From assembly GCF_007859275.1 (NCBI RefSeq), contig NZ_VOHC01000029.1:124001-188000 (forward strand): a stretch of DNA of 64,000 nucleotides. The letters run 5' to 3'. The position numbers and the translations under genes were made by a program. Positions 6,741 to 15,010 of the stretch are shown here, piece after piece (positions within the stretch are counted from its first letter, which is position 1; the number at the start of each line of letters is the position of its first letter). This stretch comes from Planomicrobium sp. CPCC 101079. GTDB taxonomy: Bacteria; Bacillota; Bacilli; Bacillales_A; Planococcaceae. The notes under the pieces were generated by a model. That model had not been told where the DNA came from. It worked only from the letters and a program-made list of their open reading frames with translations, and made no database searches.

Positions 6741-8117
6741 ATGAAAAAAGTTATTAGTTTGGGAATCATGACAGTTCTCGTATGCTCGCTCTTCGGCAAC
6801 AACCAGTCCGTTTCAGCAGCAGGCGCTTCTGAAGTGGATTACACAGATTATGCGCCCGGCGTAACAGTGGAGGCGGATCCTGCTTCTCCGACCGGCTATT
6901 ACGCAACGTTCGTTTACGAGGACGAAACTTCAGCGGCGACAAAAGTTGAACTCTACAGCGATACCTTCCATCACTTCACCATTAAGGATGGTTTTGAAAA
7001 CCCTTACAAGCCGGAAAACTATAAAACGGGGATGTTCCCTGCCGGCGGCAACAGCGACACCACGTATTATTTGGAATTGAAAAAAATAGGAGAAGATTTA
7101 TGGGGAGGCAGAGTGCCGCTGTCGAGCGGAGCCTATCCCTACAATTTCCGCATCACCAACCCGGATGGCAGCACAACCGCAAGGCTGGACGATCCCAATA
7201 ATCCGACGTTGACCAATACGGCAACCGGTATTCAAAGCGTATCCAGCATGGTCTACATTCCGTATGACCGGAAAATAATGGGCAAAGGGGACTGGCTGGA
7301 CCGCTCGGTGGAACTTCCCCGGACAGACCATAAAACCGGTACAGTGGAAACGGTAGCTTACACTGGCGCTGCCGGTGACACGCGCGGGCTTGCTGTTTAC
7401 CTGCCTGACGGATACAACCCCAACCGCAAGAAGCCATACAAAGTGCTGTACATGTCCCATGGGATGTCGGGCGACCGGTACGGCAACGAACTGCGCTGGA
7501 TGAACGAGGGCGCAGTGGCCAATATTACGGATAATCTGATTGCAGATGGGAAAGCTGAGCCTTTTATTGTCGTAACAATGAACAATCAGGACTTTAATTG
7601 GGATTATAAGAAAATAGAAGAAGACCAGTTTGAACACATCATGCCTTATGTTGAAACGAACTACAATGTCTATGACACGCCTGAAGGCCGCGCTTATGCC
7701 GGTTTGTCGATGGGCGGAATGACCACGAACCGGATGTATTTCAATCATGCTGATGAATTCGCCTATTTCGGCATTTGGAGTTATGCGGTAACGGGAGAAG
7801 AACTGAGCAATATCGGATCATACAGCCATCTGGACGACCCTTCCGTAATGATAGGCGTCGGCATTTGGGATTACTTGATCGAACCTGTACAAAACCTTCA
7901 TAATGCTTTAAATGAAGAGGGAATTGAACATGCTTATCTTGAGGTGCCGGCTGCGCATGATTGGAAATCCTGGCATTTGCTTTACGCAGCTTTTGTAGAA
8001 GATCACTTGTGGAAGAGCGATAACGGAAAAGAAGAAAAGAAAAAAGAAAAGGAAAAACTGAAAGAAGAGAAAGAGCAGGAAAAACAGGAAAAGAAACATG
8101 CGAAGAAAAAAGAATAG
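6741..8117 (+). CDS. secreted esterase of the enterochelin/feruloyl esterase-like family
   Basis: The ATG at 6741 begins a classic signal peptide (MKKVISLGIMTVLVCSL, cleavage likely after SVSA). Residues ~30-180 look like an Ig-like/early-set domain, as in esterases joined to carbohydrate-binding modules. The alpha/beta hydrolase follows: VLYMSHGMSGD, nucleophile elbow YAGLSMGG (Ser in GLSMGG), and HDWKSW as the probable catalytic His. The last ~30 residues are almost only K and E. There is no LPxTG, so the tail may hold the enzyme electrostatically at the wall. Family members hydrolyse ester-linked sugars or siderophore esters; substrate unknown. Its own terminator follows, so it is a single-gene unit. 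Confidence 0.85.
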   Translation: MKKVISLGIMTVLVCSLFGNNQSVSAAGASEVDYTDYAPGVTVEADPASPTGYYATFVYEDETSAATKVELYSDTFHHFTIKDGFENPYKPENYKTGMFPAGGNSDTTYYLELKKIGEDLWGGRVPLSSGAYPYNFRITNPDGSTTARLDDPNNPTLTNTATGIQSVSSMVYIPYDRKIMGKGDWLDRSVELPRTDHKTGTVETVAYTGAAGDTRGLAVYLPDGYNPNRKKPYKVLYMSHGMSGDRYGNELRWMNEGAVANITDNLIADGKAEPFIVVTMNNQDFNWDYKKIEEDQFEHIMPYVETNYNVYDTPEGRAYAGLSMGGMTTNRMYFNHADEFAYFGIWSYAVTGEELSNIGSYSHLDDPSVMIGVGIWDYLIEPVQNLHNALNEEGIEHAYLEVPAAHDWKSWHLLYAAFVEDHLWKSDNGKEEKKKEKEKLKEEKEQEKQEKKHAKKKE

Positions 8118-8127
8118 TGAGGGAATA

Positions 8128-8159
8128 ACGGATTGCCTTTAGAGGCGGTCCGTTTTTTT
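8128..8159 (+). terminator. intrinsic terminator
   Basis: ACGGATTGCCT with AGGCGGTCCGT (two G-T pairs), short loop, then seven T. It follows the esterase. Confidence 0.85.
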
Positions 8160-8322
8160 ATACAACCAAACGACATGAAAGTCAGACAAAAGCATCGTGC
8201 CTCGCTCCTCTGTATCTGGTTTGCCAGCATCAAGAATGACCAGAAAGAAACGCACAGTTAAAAGAAGTAAAGAAAATTCAATAACCGGTTATTAGAGAGG
8301 AACTATCAACCAATAGTAAATC

Positions 8323-8359
8323 GGGGACACAATTCGCATAAGAATTGGTGTCTCTTTTT
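8323..8359 (+). terminator. orphan hairpin with T tail
   Basis: GGACACAATTC and GAATTGGTGTC pair with a 6-nt loop, followed by TCTTTTTG. No gene lies between this and the previous terminator, so the 8160-8453 gap holds only this hairpin; it may mark a lost gene. Confidence 0.6.
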
Positions 8360-8453
8360 GGACGATGGATGGAAATTTAATGGTATACTAACTTGAGGCT
8401 CAAATTATGTTAATATTTGTAACTTTACTATAGAATCTAAAGGGTGTGTCCTA

Positions 8454-9098
8454 ATGGCAGTACAGGCATATGCCGGGGAAAGCCAATCCTATTTCAGCCC
8501 CTATCTGCTGTTTGCGGCATTGGGTCTCGTGGCGGGCATTCTCACCAGGCTCACGGATTTTTTCCCGAGCGGTGATTTGTGGAGCTTCAGTTCAATAGCG
8601 ACGTTATTCGGCTTTTGGATGGTGACCGTGACACTCGTTATTTATGTTAGCCGCTCGAACAAAGATGCTGCGGTAAACGTCCTCCTATACCTCTTCATGA
8701 TGAACTTCGGCTTTTATTTTTTGAACTATATTCTCGGCCTTTTTATTCCGTTGTTCTACACTGAAGGGGTTCAATGGGACCTGTTCATCGTTTATAACCT
8801 TTTGGCCTTAATATGCAGCGCTGTTGGCTACGTCCTTTACTATTGGAACAGATCGGGCAGGCTGAGCAGCTTTTTGTATGCGTTGCCGGTGAGCGGATTG
8901 GCTGCAGAAACGGTGGGCGTCGGAATCTACTTGGCCAAACATCAGACGTTTTTGTTTCAGTTCCTTTTCGATATCGCGGGCTTGATCGTCTTTGGCGGGT
9001 GGTTTTACCGGAAAGCGAATAATAAGCTGCTTTACATAGCGGCGATAGCCGTGGTTTCGTCAAGCAGTTATTTCCTGGTTTACCAACCTTTTCTGTGA
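8454..9098 (+). CDS. integral membrane protein of unknown function
   Basis: A 214-residue protein with about six hydrophobic segments (for example YLLFAALGLVAGIL, FGFWMVTVTLVIYV, LIVYNLLALICSAVGYVLYY). I recognise no motif. It has its own upstream region and runs toward the KAP-type gene on the other strand, sharing a two-way terminator. No weak-start alternative with a better ribosome site was found. Transport or sensing cannot be claimed. Confidence 0.65.
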   Translation: MAVQAYAGESQSYFSPYLLFAALGLVAGILTRLTDFFPSGDLWSFSSIATLFGFWMVTVTLVIYVSRSNKDAAVNVLLYLFMMNFGFYFLNYILGLFIPLFYTEGVQWDLFIVYNLLALICSAVGYVLYYWNRSGRLSSFLYALPVSGLAAETVGVGIYLAKHQTFLFQFLFDIAGLIVFGGWFYRKANNKLLYIAAIAVVSSSSYFLVYQPFL

Positions 9099-9153
9099 AT
9101 GATTTTACGTCAATAAATGAAAAGGCCATTTCCCATTAGGTTGGCAAAAGACT

Positions 9154-9196
9154 AAAAAGCATCATTCCCCAGTGTTCCGGGGTATGATGCTTTTTG
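9154..9196. terminator. bidirectional terminator
   Basis: AAAAAGCATCATTCCCC ... GGGGTATGATGCTTTTT, nearly perfect stem with T tails on both strands. It serves the membrane gene (+) and the KAP gene (-), whose stop codon lies inside the stem. Confidence 0.85.
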
Positions 9197-11012
9197 AAAT
9201 TTGATGTGACAACAGAAGGTATTGCTGCCCTTTCGGATTCAATGGCACGTCCTTCAAGAAAACAAAGAGGGTTTTCAGGTCGAACCTTTCATCCAGTGGC
9301 TGAATGGGATAGGAAATGCGGACCAAATCCATGAAGCTGCCATTGGCCAACTCCTCTTTATGGAGTTTTAGATAGGTGATCAGGTGTTCCGCGTGGTCCC
9401 GGAAAAAGTATTCAAGGAAAAACCAGCTGATGAACTCGTGGCGGAACTCCAGCAAGTCCACATGCTCGTGCTGCTCCATCTCTTTGTGCATTTTCCATTT
9501 TTCTTTTGCCAAAAGCAAAAATTCGACGATCTTTTTCACTTCCATGGATTTGACCGGCCGGAAGGAGACGGTGATCGTATTGATCAGTTCGCTCAGCACC
9601 AGCTTGTCTTGTTCATCATACAAAAATGCGTCTTCGCCGATATCCATTATATCCCGGCGGGTCCAATGGCTGTCGAAAGCAGGCAGCCATTCTTTTATAA
9701 GGCTGGCATAGTCCGTGATAGGGGGCAGTGTATACGGAAATGTTACACACGACTCCAGGATCTCCTGGCCTAAAGCGATTTTATCCCGTATGCCCGGCTG
9801 CTCCACTTCAAGCCGGTGGAGGTTTTTCGCAGCCAACGCCAACCGGACCGGAGCGGGATTCATCGGGATGATGAAATTTATTTGTTTATAGTCGGCATTC
9901 GTGTTGAACAGTTCGAGTGCTTCGAAAAACCCGGCGATGCTTTCTTCTGAGCAATTGTCGATATGGTCGACCATCACCACTATTTTATCGGCAGTTTCTT
10001 TTAGCCATACGTCAACCAAGGTATTCAGGCTTTCGATGACTTCCACCCGGGTGCCCAGCCGGTCCCGGTAGTCGGGGTATTTTATTTTTGTTTTCAGCTC
10101 ATCGTACGTCGGCTTGATGAACAGCGTGCTGGTTCTTCTGAATGCCGGAATGGCGACGAATGAAATGAATGCATAGACGAGCGGCGTCAGGCCGAGCAGG
10201 ATGCTGGCCAACACAGTGCCGGTAACGTCAGTGTTGGGGGCGATGGTGACCGGCAAGTTGATGACAAACCGGATGGAAAGGAGGATAAGCACCGACAGCA
10301 AAAGAGCCAATAGGAGCGTTATTTTTCTTTCCCGGCCGATTTTCATCAGGATGTGCTGCCAGTATGCAATTTTGGCCCGGCTGCCGTGTTCTTCTTTGTA
10401 TTTGCCGAACAGCAGTTTCAGCAGCGCAAGCCAGATCTTTTCCTGGTCGTCGTATTCGGAAGCGTCGAATCTTACGACATGAAACCGTTTAGACTGTCTC
10501 GGGTGGATCCGGTCCAGGTTTTGGTTCGCTTTTTTGATTTCGTCTTCGATCAAGGATAAGAATGCCGATCTGCCTTCGCCCAAATGATTGTAAATGCCGA
10601 TAATGAGGGGGGATGCGATCCGTTTGTCCATCAGGAATCGCGTAAGGGCCTGGGCGTGCTGCTCACGTCTCGGGGCAACCCGCACTTCTTCTATGGTGAT
10701 GAGGATTTTGAAGGGGTAAGTTGCATCCCCTGAAATTGCATTGAACTCGAAAATTTTGGTTTCGCCGGTATGGATCTGGCGGGGCGTCCAAGTGAACGTC
10801 CGGGATTCGGGCTCGAAGCCGGCATCTTCCGGCGACGGCCGCATGGAAAATTCCACTGGAGTTCCGTCCACGGTGCAGTCGATCAATTGGAAAAAACCTT
10901 CTTTTCCCGTCTCCCATTTCAGCCATGGCCCCGAAAACGTATGGATCAGACGCCTGATGGGCTGGCCTTTTCTTATTCGTACGCTGCAGTTATAGGAGCT
11001 TTCGTTCATCAT
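9162..11012 (-). CDS. KAP-type P-loop protein with Ig-like N-terminal domain and altered Walker A
   Basis: The 616-residue product starts with ~110 residues resembling a bacterial Ig/cadherin-like domain (FTWTPRQIHTGETKIFEF). A KAP-type NTPase region follows. The Walker A position reads IGIYNHLGEGRSAF (residues ~138-151), with Arg replacing the invariant Lys. Two membrane segments (about 231-250 and 264-290) interrupt the domain, as is usual for KAP proteins. The Walker B position reads VVMVDHIDNC (~345-354) where DDLD is usual. KAP family members are membrane-anchored ATPases, some linked to phage exclusion. Here ATP hydrolysis may be weakened. GGGGG 8 nt upstream supports the first ATG. It is alone in its transcript. 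Confidence 0.75.
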   Translation of the reverse strand: MMNESSYNCSVRIRKGQPIRRLIHTFSGPWLKWETGKEGFFQLIDCTVDGTPVEFSMRPSPEDAGFEPESRTFTWTPRQIHTGETKIFEFNAISGDATYPFKILITIEEVRVAPRREQHAQALTRFLMDKRIASPLIIGIYNHLGEGRSAFLSLIEDEIKKANQNLDRIHPRQSKRFHVVRFDASEYDDQEKIWLALLKLLFGKYKEEHGSRAKIAYWQHILMKIGRERKITLLLALLLSVLILLSIRFVINLPVTIAPNTDVTGTVLASILLGLTPLVYAFISFVAIPAFRRTSTLFIKPTYDELKTKIKYPDYRDRLGTRVEVIESLNTLVDVWLKETADKIVVMVDHIDNCSEESIAGFFEALELFNTNADYKQINFIIPMNPAPVRLALAAKNLHRLEVEQPGIRDKIALGQEILESCVTFPYTLPPITDYASLIKEWLPAFDSHWTRRDIMDIGEDAFLYDEQDKLVLSELINTITVSFRPVKSMEVKKIVEFLLLAKEKWKMHKEMEQHEHVDLLEFRHEFISWFFLEYFFRDHAEHLITYLKLHKEELANGSFMDLVRISYPIQPLDERFDLKTLFVFLKDVPLNPKGQQYLLLSHQISKSIIPRNTGE

Positions 11013-11241
11013 GAAAGTTACCCCCTAATCTCTATTCCTCCAAGAGGAACAGGCAAAGTTAAGCGATGCTGTTCGGAAAAAATGGCCACAGGAAAATTGT
11101 CTTTATCTGTAATAATGATACCATTCCTATTCAAATTTGTGTCATAAAATCAGAATATTGTTACAAAACAAACTTGTTTCCAATGGCGCTTGCTGATGGA
11201 GGACAAACTTAGGAGTTTTATTTCTTAACAGGCATAGAACT

Positions 11242-11266
11242 GGAACTTTCAACCAATTCATCCGTA
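11242..11266 (+). promoter_or_regulatory. conserved leader box before a DUF4181 gene
   Basis: This 25-bp stretch (starts GGAACTTTCAACCAATTC) matches 21 of 25 bases at 2141-2165, where it precedes DUF4181 copy 1. Conservation outside coding DNA upstream of two paralogues suggests a shared promoter or leader element, or simply recent duplication. Confidence 0.4.
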
Positions 11267-11299
11267 TATGATGTGTAGAAAAGCAAGGAGGAGATTCGA

Positions 11300-11656
11300 A
11301 TAGAACTAGTACTTATTTTAATTGGTTTCTTCATTGTCTTTTTCGTTTTGGAGAAGATTTTGAGGAAATGGCTCGGCATCAAGAAAGTCGCGCTTTCGGA
11401 AACTCCAGCAAAAAATACCGACCGCTGGGGCAGGGGGATTATTTTCGCAATTGCTCTATGTGGCATTCCATTTATCGTTGGAACAGATGTAGCTAGCCGG
11501 CTTTTCTGGTTTTGGGTTGTGTACTTAACGGCGCTGACTGCTTTTCAGGCGTACTTGCAGTGGAAGTACATAAAAGAATCAAAAGAATATGTGATGACGT
11601 TGCTGCTTTATCCAGTAGGGCTTGCTGCTTTTCTGGCAATTGCGTTCGTTTATTGA
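11300..11656 (+). CDS. DUF4181-type membrane protein, copy 3, apparent ATA start
   Basis: The ribosome site AAGGAGGAG (11285-11292) and alignment with copy 2 put the start at 11300, where the codon is ATA instead of ATG (copy 2: GAAATCCG ATG GAA; here GAGATTCGA ATA GAA). The next usable codon is TTG 11348, which would delete the first membrane helix. From ATA the product is 118 residues with the family loop KVALSETPAKNTDRWGRGII. Either ATA is used, which is rare but known for IF3-type genes, or the gene is newly disabled at its start. Confidence 0.6.
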   Translation: MELVLILIGFFIVFFVLEKILRKWLGIKKVALSETPAKNTDRWGRGIIFAIALCGIPFIVGTDVASRLFWFWVVYLTALTAFQAYLQWKYIKESKEYVMTLLLYPVGLAAFLAIAFVY

Positions 11657-11692
11657 TGAATAAACGAAACAATACCAAAAATGAGGTGTCCC

Positions 11693-11998
11693 ATGAAAAA
11701 AGCGTGGCTTGCATATAATGGCCTAGCGGTTATTGTTCTCGCCGTTCTGATTGTGCTGGACTATGTTGTCAATATTGTCATAGACGGATCAGGAATCACA
11801 ACTACTTATACCGAGCTTGCCCTCTATTGGTGCGGGTTCAATATCCTGATCGCCATGCCCGTCTAGTTTGTTGTCCTGCTGATCAACCGCTCCCGGATGA
11901 AGTGGAGATCTGTTGTGGCGGGGCTGGCATTATTTTTGGTTTTTCTCTGCCTGGCCGCTTACCCGGTTGCCACGGTCATCGGGTATATGGCTTATTAG
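11693..11998 (+). pseudogene. small membrane protein gene interrupted by an in-frame TAG
   Basis: GAGGTG precedes ATG 11693. The frame gives two membrane segments (LAVIVLAVLIVLDYVV and a second), meets TAG at 11864-11866 after ILIAMPV, then continues open with a clean third segment (VVAGLALFLVFLCLAAYP) to TAG 11996. One substitution, for example from CAG, explains it. I do not recognise the family. It follows DUF4181 copy 3 by 36 nt and probably shares its transcript. Confidence 0.65.
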
Positions 11999-12085
11999 CA
12001 TCGGGCTCATTAGGCTAGGCAGTTCGAGGAAATAAGCCCTCTTTTTAATTTCTGTTTATAGCAGACTATGGATGAATAACGGGAG

Positions 12086-12125
12086 AAGCCCGGTTAGCTT
12101 GTTTCTCAAGCTAACCGGGCTTTTT
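12086..12125 (+). terminator. intrinsic terminator
   Basis: Perfect 15-bp stem AAGCCCGGTTAGCTT / AAGCTAACCGGGCTT, 7-nt loop, TTTTT. Confidence 0.9.
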
Positions 12126-12176
12126 GAGAGTTTCAGGGGGCATCCGTCATATCTTCATTGGCAAGCTCCGCTCTGT

Positions 12177-12635
12177 CTAGCTTTCTGCTTTTTCGCCTTG
12201 TCCCCGGACAACCAGCACATCGCAAGGGCTGCTGCGCACAATATGTTCAGACACGCTTCCCATCAAAAAATGTTCAACTGCATTCAAACCTTGGGCTCCG
12301 CACACAATAAGGTCGGCCTTCACTTGTTTCGCGTAATCACGCGAAATGACCGTTTTAGGGGAACCGGAGGCAAGAATTGTATTTACCTTAAGGACGCCAG
12401 CTGCTTCGGCTTCCTTTCTATAACGGTCGAGAAATTCTTTTCCCTGATCGTAGATCCGGTCATCCAAATCGGGCACGCGCTTTGTCATGGTCGTGTAGGT
12501 GCGGAGATCGGTCACGTGAATCAGGTGGAGCCCTGCATTATTGCGTTTGGCTATTTCGATCGCTTTTTGGAATGCCCACTTCGCTTCATCTGATCCATCG
12601 ACAGCTGCAAGAATTTGTTTGTATACAAATGTCAT
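12177..12635 (-). CDS. universal stress protein, UspA family
   Basis: 152 residues, usual length for a single-domain Usp. It has the N-terminal ILAAVDGSDEAKWAF and the nucleotide-binding signature GAQGLNAVEHFLMGSVSEHI (G-2x-G-9x-G-S), typical of ATP-binding members. AGGAGGGTG lies 7 nt before the ATG on this strand. It is downstream of a terminated methyltransferase gene, so transcribed alone. Likely a cytoplasmic stress-response protein; the trigger is not visible here. Confidence 0.9.
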   Translation of the reverse strand: MTFVYKQILAAVDGSDEAKWAFQKAIEIAKRNNAGLHLIHVTDLRTYTTMTKRVPDLDDRIYDQGKEFLDRYRKEAEAAGVLKVNTILASGSPKTVISRDYAKQVKADLIVCGAQGLNAVEHFLMGSVSEHIVRSSPCDVLVVRGQGEKAES

Positions 12636-12735
12636 CGTACACCCTCCTATCGTGATTAATGCTGGTGCGTATTATTTCTCCATTCGAAGCTGAAATCCTG
12701 CAGGTATTTTATTTTCGGTTCTATTCAATATGCAT

Positions 12736-12772
12736 AGAGAAACCCCGGCTGCCGCGCAGCCGGGGTTTCTCT
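12736..12772 (-). terminator. intrinsic terminator
   Basis: Perfect 17-bp stem (AGAGAAACCCCGGCTGC with its complement), 3-nt loop. It lies just past the stop of the methyltransferase at 12778 on the minus strand. The tail is not a pure T run. Confidence 0.7.
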
Positions 12773-12777
12773 GACTT

Positions 12778-13512
12778 TTAATTTTTTACACATGAAAATG
12801 CCAGGACAACGGGAATTCGGCGCCTTCTTTCATATTCCTTTTCGTCGGCGAAGTTTTCACGCACCGGTGTGCCTTCCCGCAGGCTGGTTACGGAAAATCC
12901 GCAGCGGATCAGCGCGCTGAAATATTGCTCGATTGTCCGGTGGTATTTCACCACGACTTGCCCGATCCATGGCTCTTTTCGTTCCCCGCTGCGGAAATAG
13001 TCGTCCACAATCCAGTTTTCGCGCCGGTCGCCTGTTGTTTTGCTGTTGAACGAAGCTGTGGTTACGGGATGCTGGACGCTGAAGATGAATTTGCCGCCAT
13101 TCTTTAACGTGGAATGGACGTTTTGGAACAAAGGCTCGATATCGGGGACGTAATGGATGGCAAAGCGCGAAGCCACAAGGTCGAACGTTTCTTCCGGGTA
13201 GCCATACGACTGCATCGTATGGTGGAACACGGTTCCGTTCACACCTGATAGGTTCTGCTTTGCCGCTTCCAGCATTTGTTCTGACCCTTCCACACCGGTG
13301 TAGCTCGCTGCGCCGCGCTCCAGCAATTCTTTGCCGAACGAAGCATCGCCGCAGCCAAGGTCCAATATCGTTTTGTTTTGAAAATCGCCTGCCAATTCAT
13401 AAATGATCGGCGTTTCAATCGCGTTGTTCGGACTGTCTTTCCGCCCTCTTCTTTTCATGTAAGCTGAAAAGAATTCTTCCTGGTCATACACACTCGATCC
13501 CCTGAATTCCAT
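12778..13512 (-). CDS. class I SAM-dependent methyltransferase
   Basis: 244 residues. Motif I is ILDLGCGDASFGKELL, acidic motif II YTGVEGSEQML, and motif III/IV DLVASRFAIHYVPD, the layout of small-molecule methyltransferases of the UbiE/Methyltransf_11 type. The C-terminal third (HRTIEQYFSALIRCGFSVTSL) is also family-typical. The substrate cannot be read from the sequence. GGGGGGTT precedes the ATG. Monocistronic between its own terminator and a 0.44-kb gap. Confidence 0.85.
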   Translation of the reverse strand: MEFRGSSVYDQEEFFSAYMKRRGRKDSPNNAIETPIIYELAGDFQNKTILDLGCGDASFGKELLERGAASYTGVEGSEQMLEAAKQNLSGVNGTVFHHTMQSYGYPEETFDLVASRFAIHYVPDIEPLFQNVHSTLKNGGKFIFSVQHPVTTASFNSKTTGDRRENWIVDDYFRSGERKEPWIGQVVVKYHRTIEQYFSALIRCGFSVTSLREGTPVRENFADEKEYERRRRIPVVLAFSCVKN

Positions 13513-13540
13513 ACATAACCCCCCGGTAAAGTTTGCGTAT

Positions 13541-13806
13541 CTGCATCTCGTTTCGTAAACGTGTCTCTTGCGGAACGAGTTCCCGATTCATAATATCATA
13601 AAAAGTAAATTGCCTGGAATCTGCAAAGGGAAGACCTCTGTGTTTTGGCTGGTGGCCATCGTTGCAGTCTTTCTCCACAGCAATAAGTTTTCCCGTGGCT
13701 CTGTTGAACCGTATTGTTGAGAGTGAAATTAAAATGGCTTTTCATTTTGCTGAAAAGGCGGGCGGTATAGGTGTATGCAGCTCGATATGAATCTGCCGAT
13801 CATCTG
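13541..13806. other. gene-poor stretch, possible faint coding remnant
   Basis: No gene is convincing in 13513-13951. One short frame around 13632-13720 reads KTSVFWLVAIVAVFLHSNK, like a membrane segment, and a hairpin terminator follows at 13807. This could be the tail of a lost gene; evidence is weak. Confidence 0.25.
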
Positions 13807-13837
13807 AGGAAAGGCCTGCATGAGCTTTTCCTTTTTT
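13807..13837 (+). terminator. hairpin terminator without an upstream gene
   Basis: AGGAAAGGC / GCTTTTCCT with one G-T pair, 8-nt loop, TTTTT tail, in a region where no intact plus-strand gene precedes it. Confidence 0.55.
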
Positions 13838-13861
13838 CCTTTCGCTTATAACGCTGCAATT

Positions 13862-13880
13862 TTAAGGTTAGGTTAAGGTT
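13862..13880 (+). promoter_or_regulatory. direct repeat TTAAGGTT with 11-bp spacing
   Basis: TTAAGGTT occurs at 13862 and 13873, one helical turn apart, about 75 bp before the glycosyltransferase start. This spacing is typical of OmpR/PhoB-type response regulator boxes upstream of activated promoters. The regulator is not in the window. Confidence 0.4.
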
Positions 13881-13951
13881 GACCCTCAATAATGCCATTA
13901 TACGAGAAGGATACGGCCTTCCGATGAAACTAGTTGAGGGGGCGGGAATGG

Positions 13952-15010
13952 ATGAAACCGGTTGTGATTATACCTGCATTGAATCCAGACGAGAAATTGC
14001 TTCTGCTTATAAAAGAGTTGACGTTATATGGCTTTCCTGTACTTATAGTCAATGACGGGAGTAAGCGTAGGTGCGACACGATTTTTCAACTGATATCAAG
14101 AGAATATGGCTGTACAGTCTGCAGCCATTCCGTTAATCAGGGAAAAGGGGCCGCTATAAAAACAGCCATAGCCTATGTAATGGAAAATTTCCCAAAAGCT
14201 CCTGGCATCATAACGGCAGATGCTGACGGGCAGCATACGGCCACGGATATCCGGAAAGTGGCGGATTCCATGGTCCATCATCAAGAATCTCTCATCTTGG
14301 GCGTCAGGGATTTTACAAAGAAGGGCATCCCTCTCCGGAGCCGGATCGGCAATCAGCTGACCTCCTTTGTTTTCCGTTCAGCGATGGGCATCAGATGCAT
14401 GGACACACAGACAGGACTGCGAGGCATTCCGATGAATTACCTCCCGGCATGCCTAACGGTAACAGGAGATAGATACGAATACGAAACCAATCTGCTTCTT
14501 GAATTTGCCGGAAAGGATGTGCCGGTATGGCAAGTTCCGATTCAAACAATTTACCTGGAACATAACCGCTCCTCCCATTTTCATCCTGTGAAAGATTCAA
14601 TGCGCATTTATCTCAATCTGCTGAAGTACGGCTTATCCTCTGTTTTGGCTTCACTTGTGGACGTGACGCTGTTTAGTGTGTTCAGCCTCTTTATTTTTGC
14701 ATCGTTTTCCCACTCCCTGCTGATTGCGACAGTGCTTGCAAGGCTCTTTTCGGGAGCCGTGAATTTTACACTCAACAAACATTGGGTTTTCAGAAGCATG
14801 CAAAAAACGGGCAGCCAAGCAATCCGCTACGGAATGCTCTTCACCGCACAAATGGCCTTGAACTGGGTTCTGGTTGTCCTGTTGGTCCAATGGTCGGTGC
14901 CTTTACTGGCGGCTAAAATTCTCGTAAATATGGCACTCTTTTTTATCAGCTATTCAGTCCAAAAAAATAAAATCTTCAAATCAAAGAAGGAAGGATACTT
15001 GCTGTCATGA
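13952..15010 (+). CDS. GT2 glycosyltransferase fused to GtrA-like membrane domain
   Basis: ATG 13952 follows GAGGGGGCGGGA. Residues ~1-220 are a family 2 glycosyltransferase of the dolichol-phosphate mannosyltransferase type: VIIPALNPDEKLL, LIVNDGS, NQGKGAAIKTAI and the metal-binding TADADGQH. Residues ~225-345 are a GtrA/DPMS domain with four membrane helices and the conserved FTLNKHWVF. Such fusions make polyprenyl-phosphate sugar and help flip it for wall polymer glycosylation. The stop overlaps the next start by 4 bp, so a coupled operon with the phosphodiester glycosidase and a membrane protein. Confidence 0.9.
   Translation: MKPVVIIPALNPDEKLLLLIKELTLYGFPVLIVNDGSKRRCDTIFQLISREYGCTVCSHSVNQGKGAAIKTAIAYVMENFPKAPGIITADADGQHTATDIRKVADSMVHHQESLILGVRDFTKKGIPLRSRIGNQLTSFVFRSAMGIRCMDTQTGLRGIPMNYLPACLTVTGDRYEYETNLLLEFAGKDVPVWQVPIQTIYLEHNRSSHFHPVKDSMRIYLNLLKYGLSSVLASLVDVTLFSVFSLFIFASFSHSLLIATVLARLFSGAVNFTLNKHWVFRSMQKTGSQAIRYGMLFTAQMALNWVLVVLLVQWSVPLLAAKILVNMALFFISYSVQKNKIFKSKKEGYLLS

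Noticed and set aside
7098-7748. Minus-strand frame of 216 codons inside the esterase gene
   Set aside because: It lies wholly within a clear esterase with signal peptide and catalytic motif; a composition shadow.
9162-11012. Calling the KAP protein a phage defence system outright
   Set aside because: No neighbouring defence gene, and KAP proteins have other roles; the changed Walker A makes any activity uncertain.
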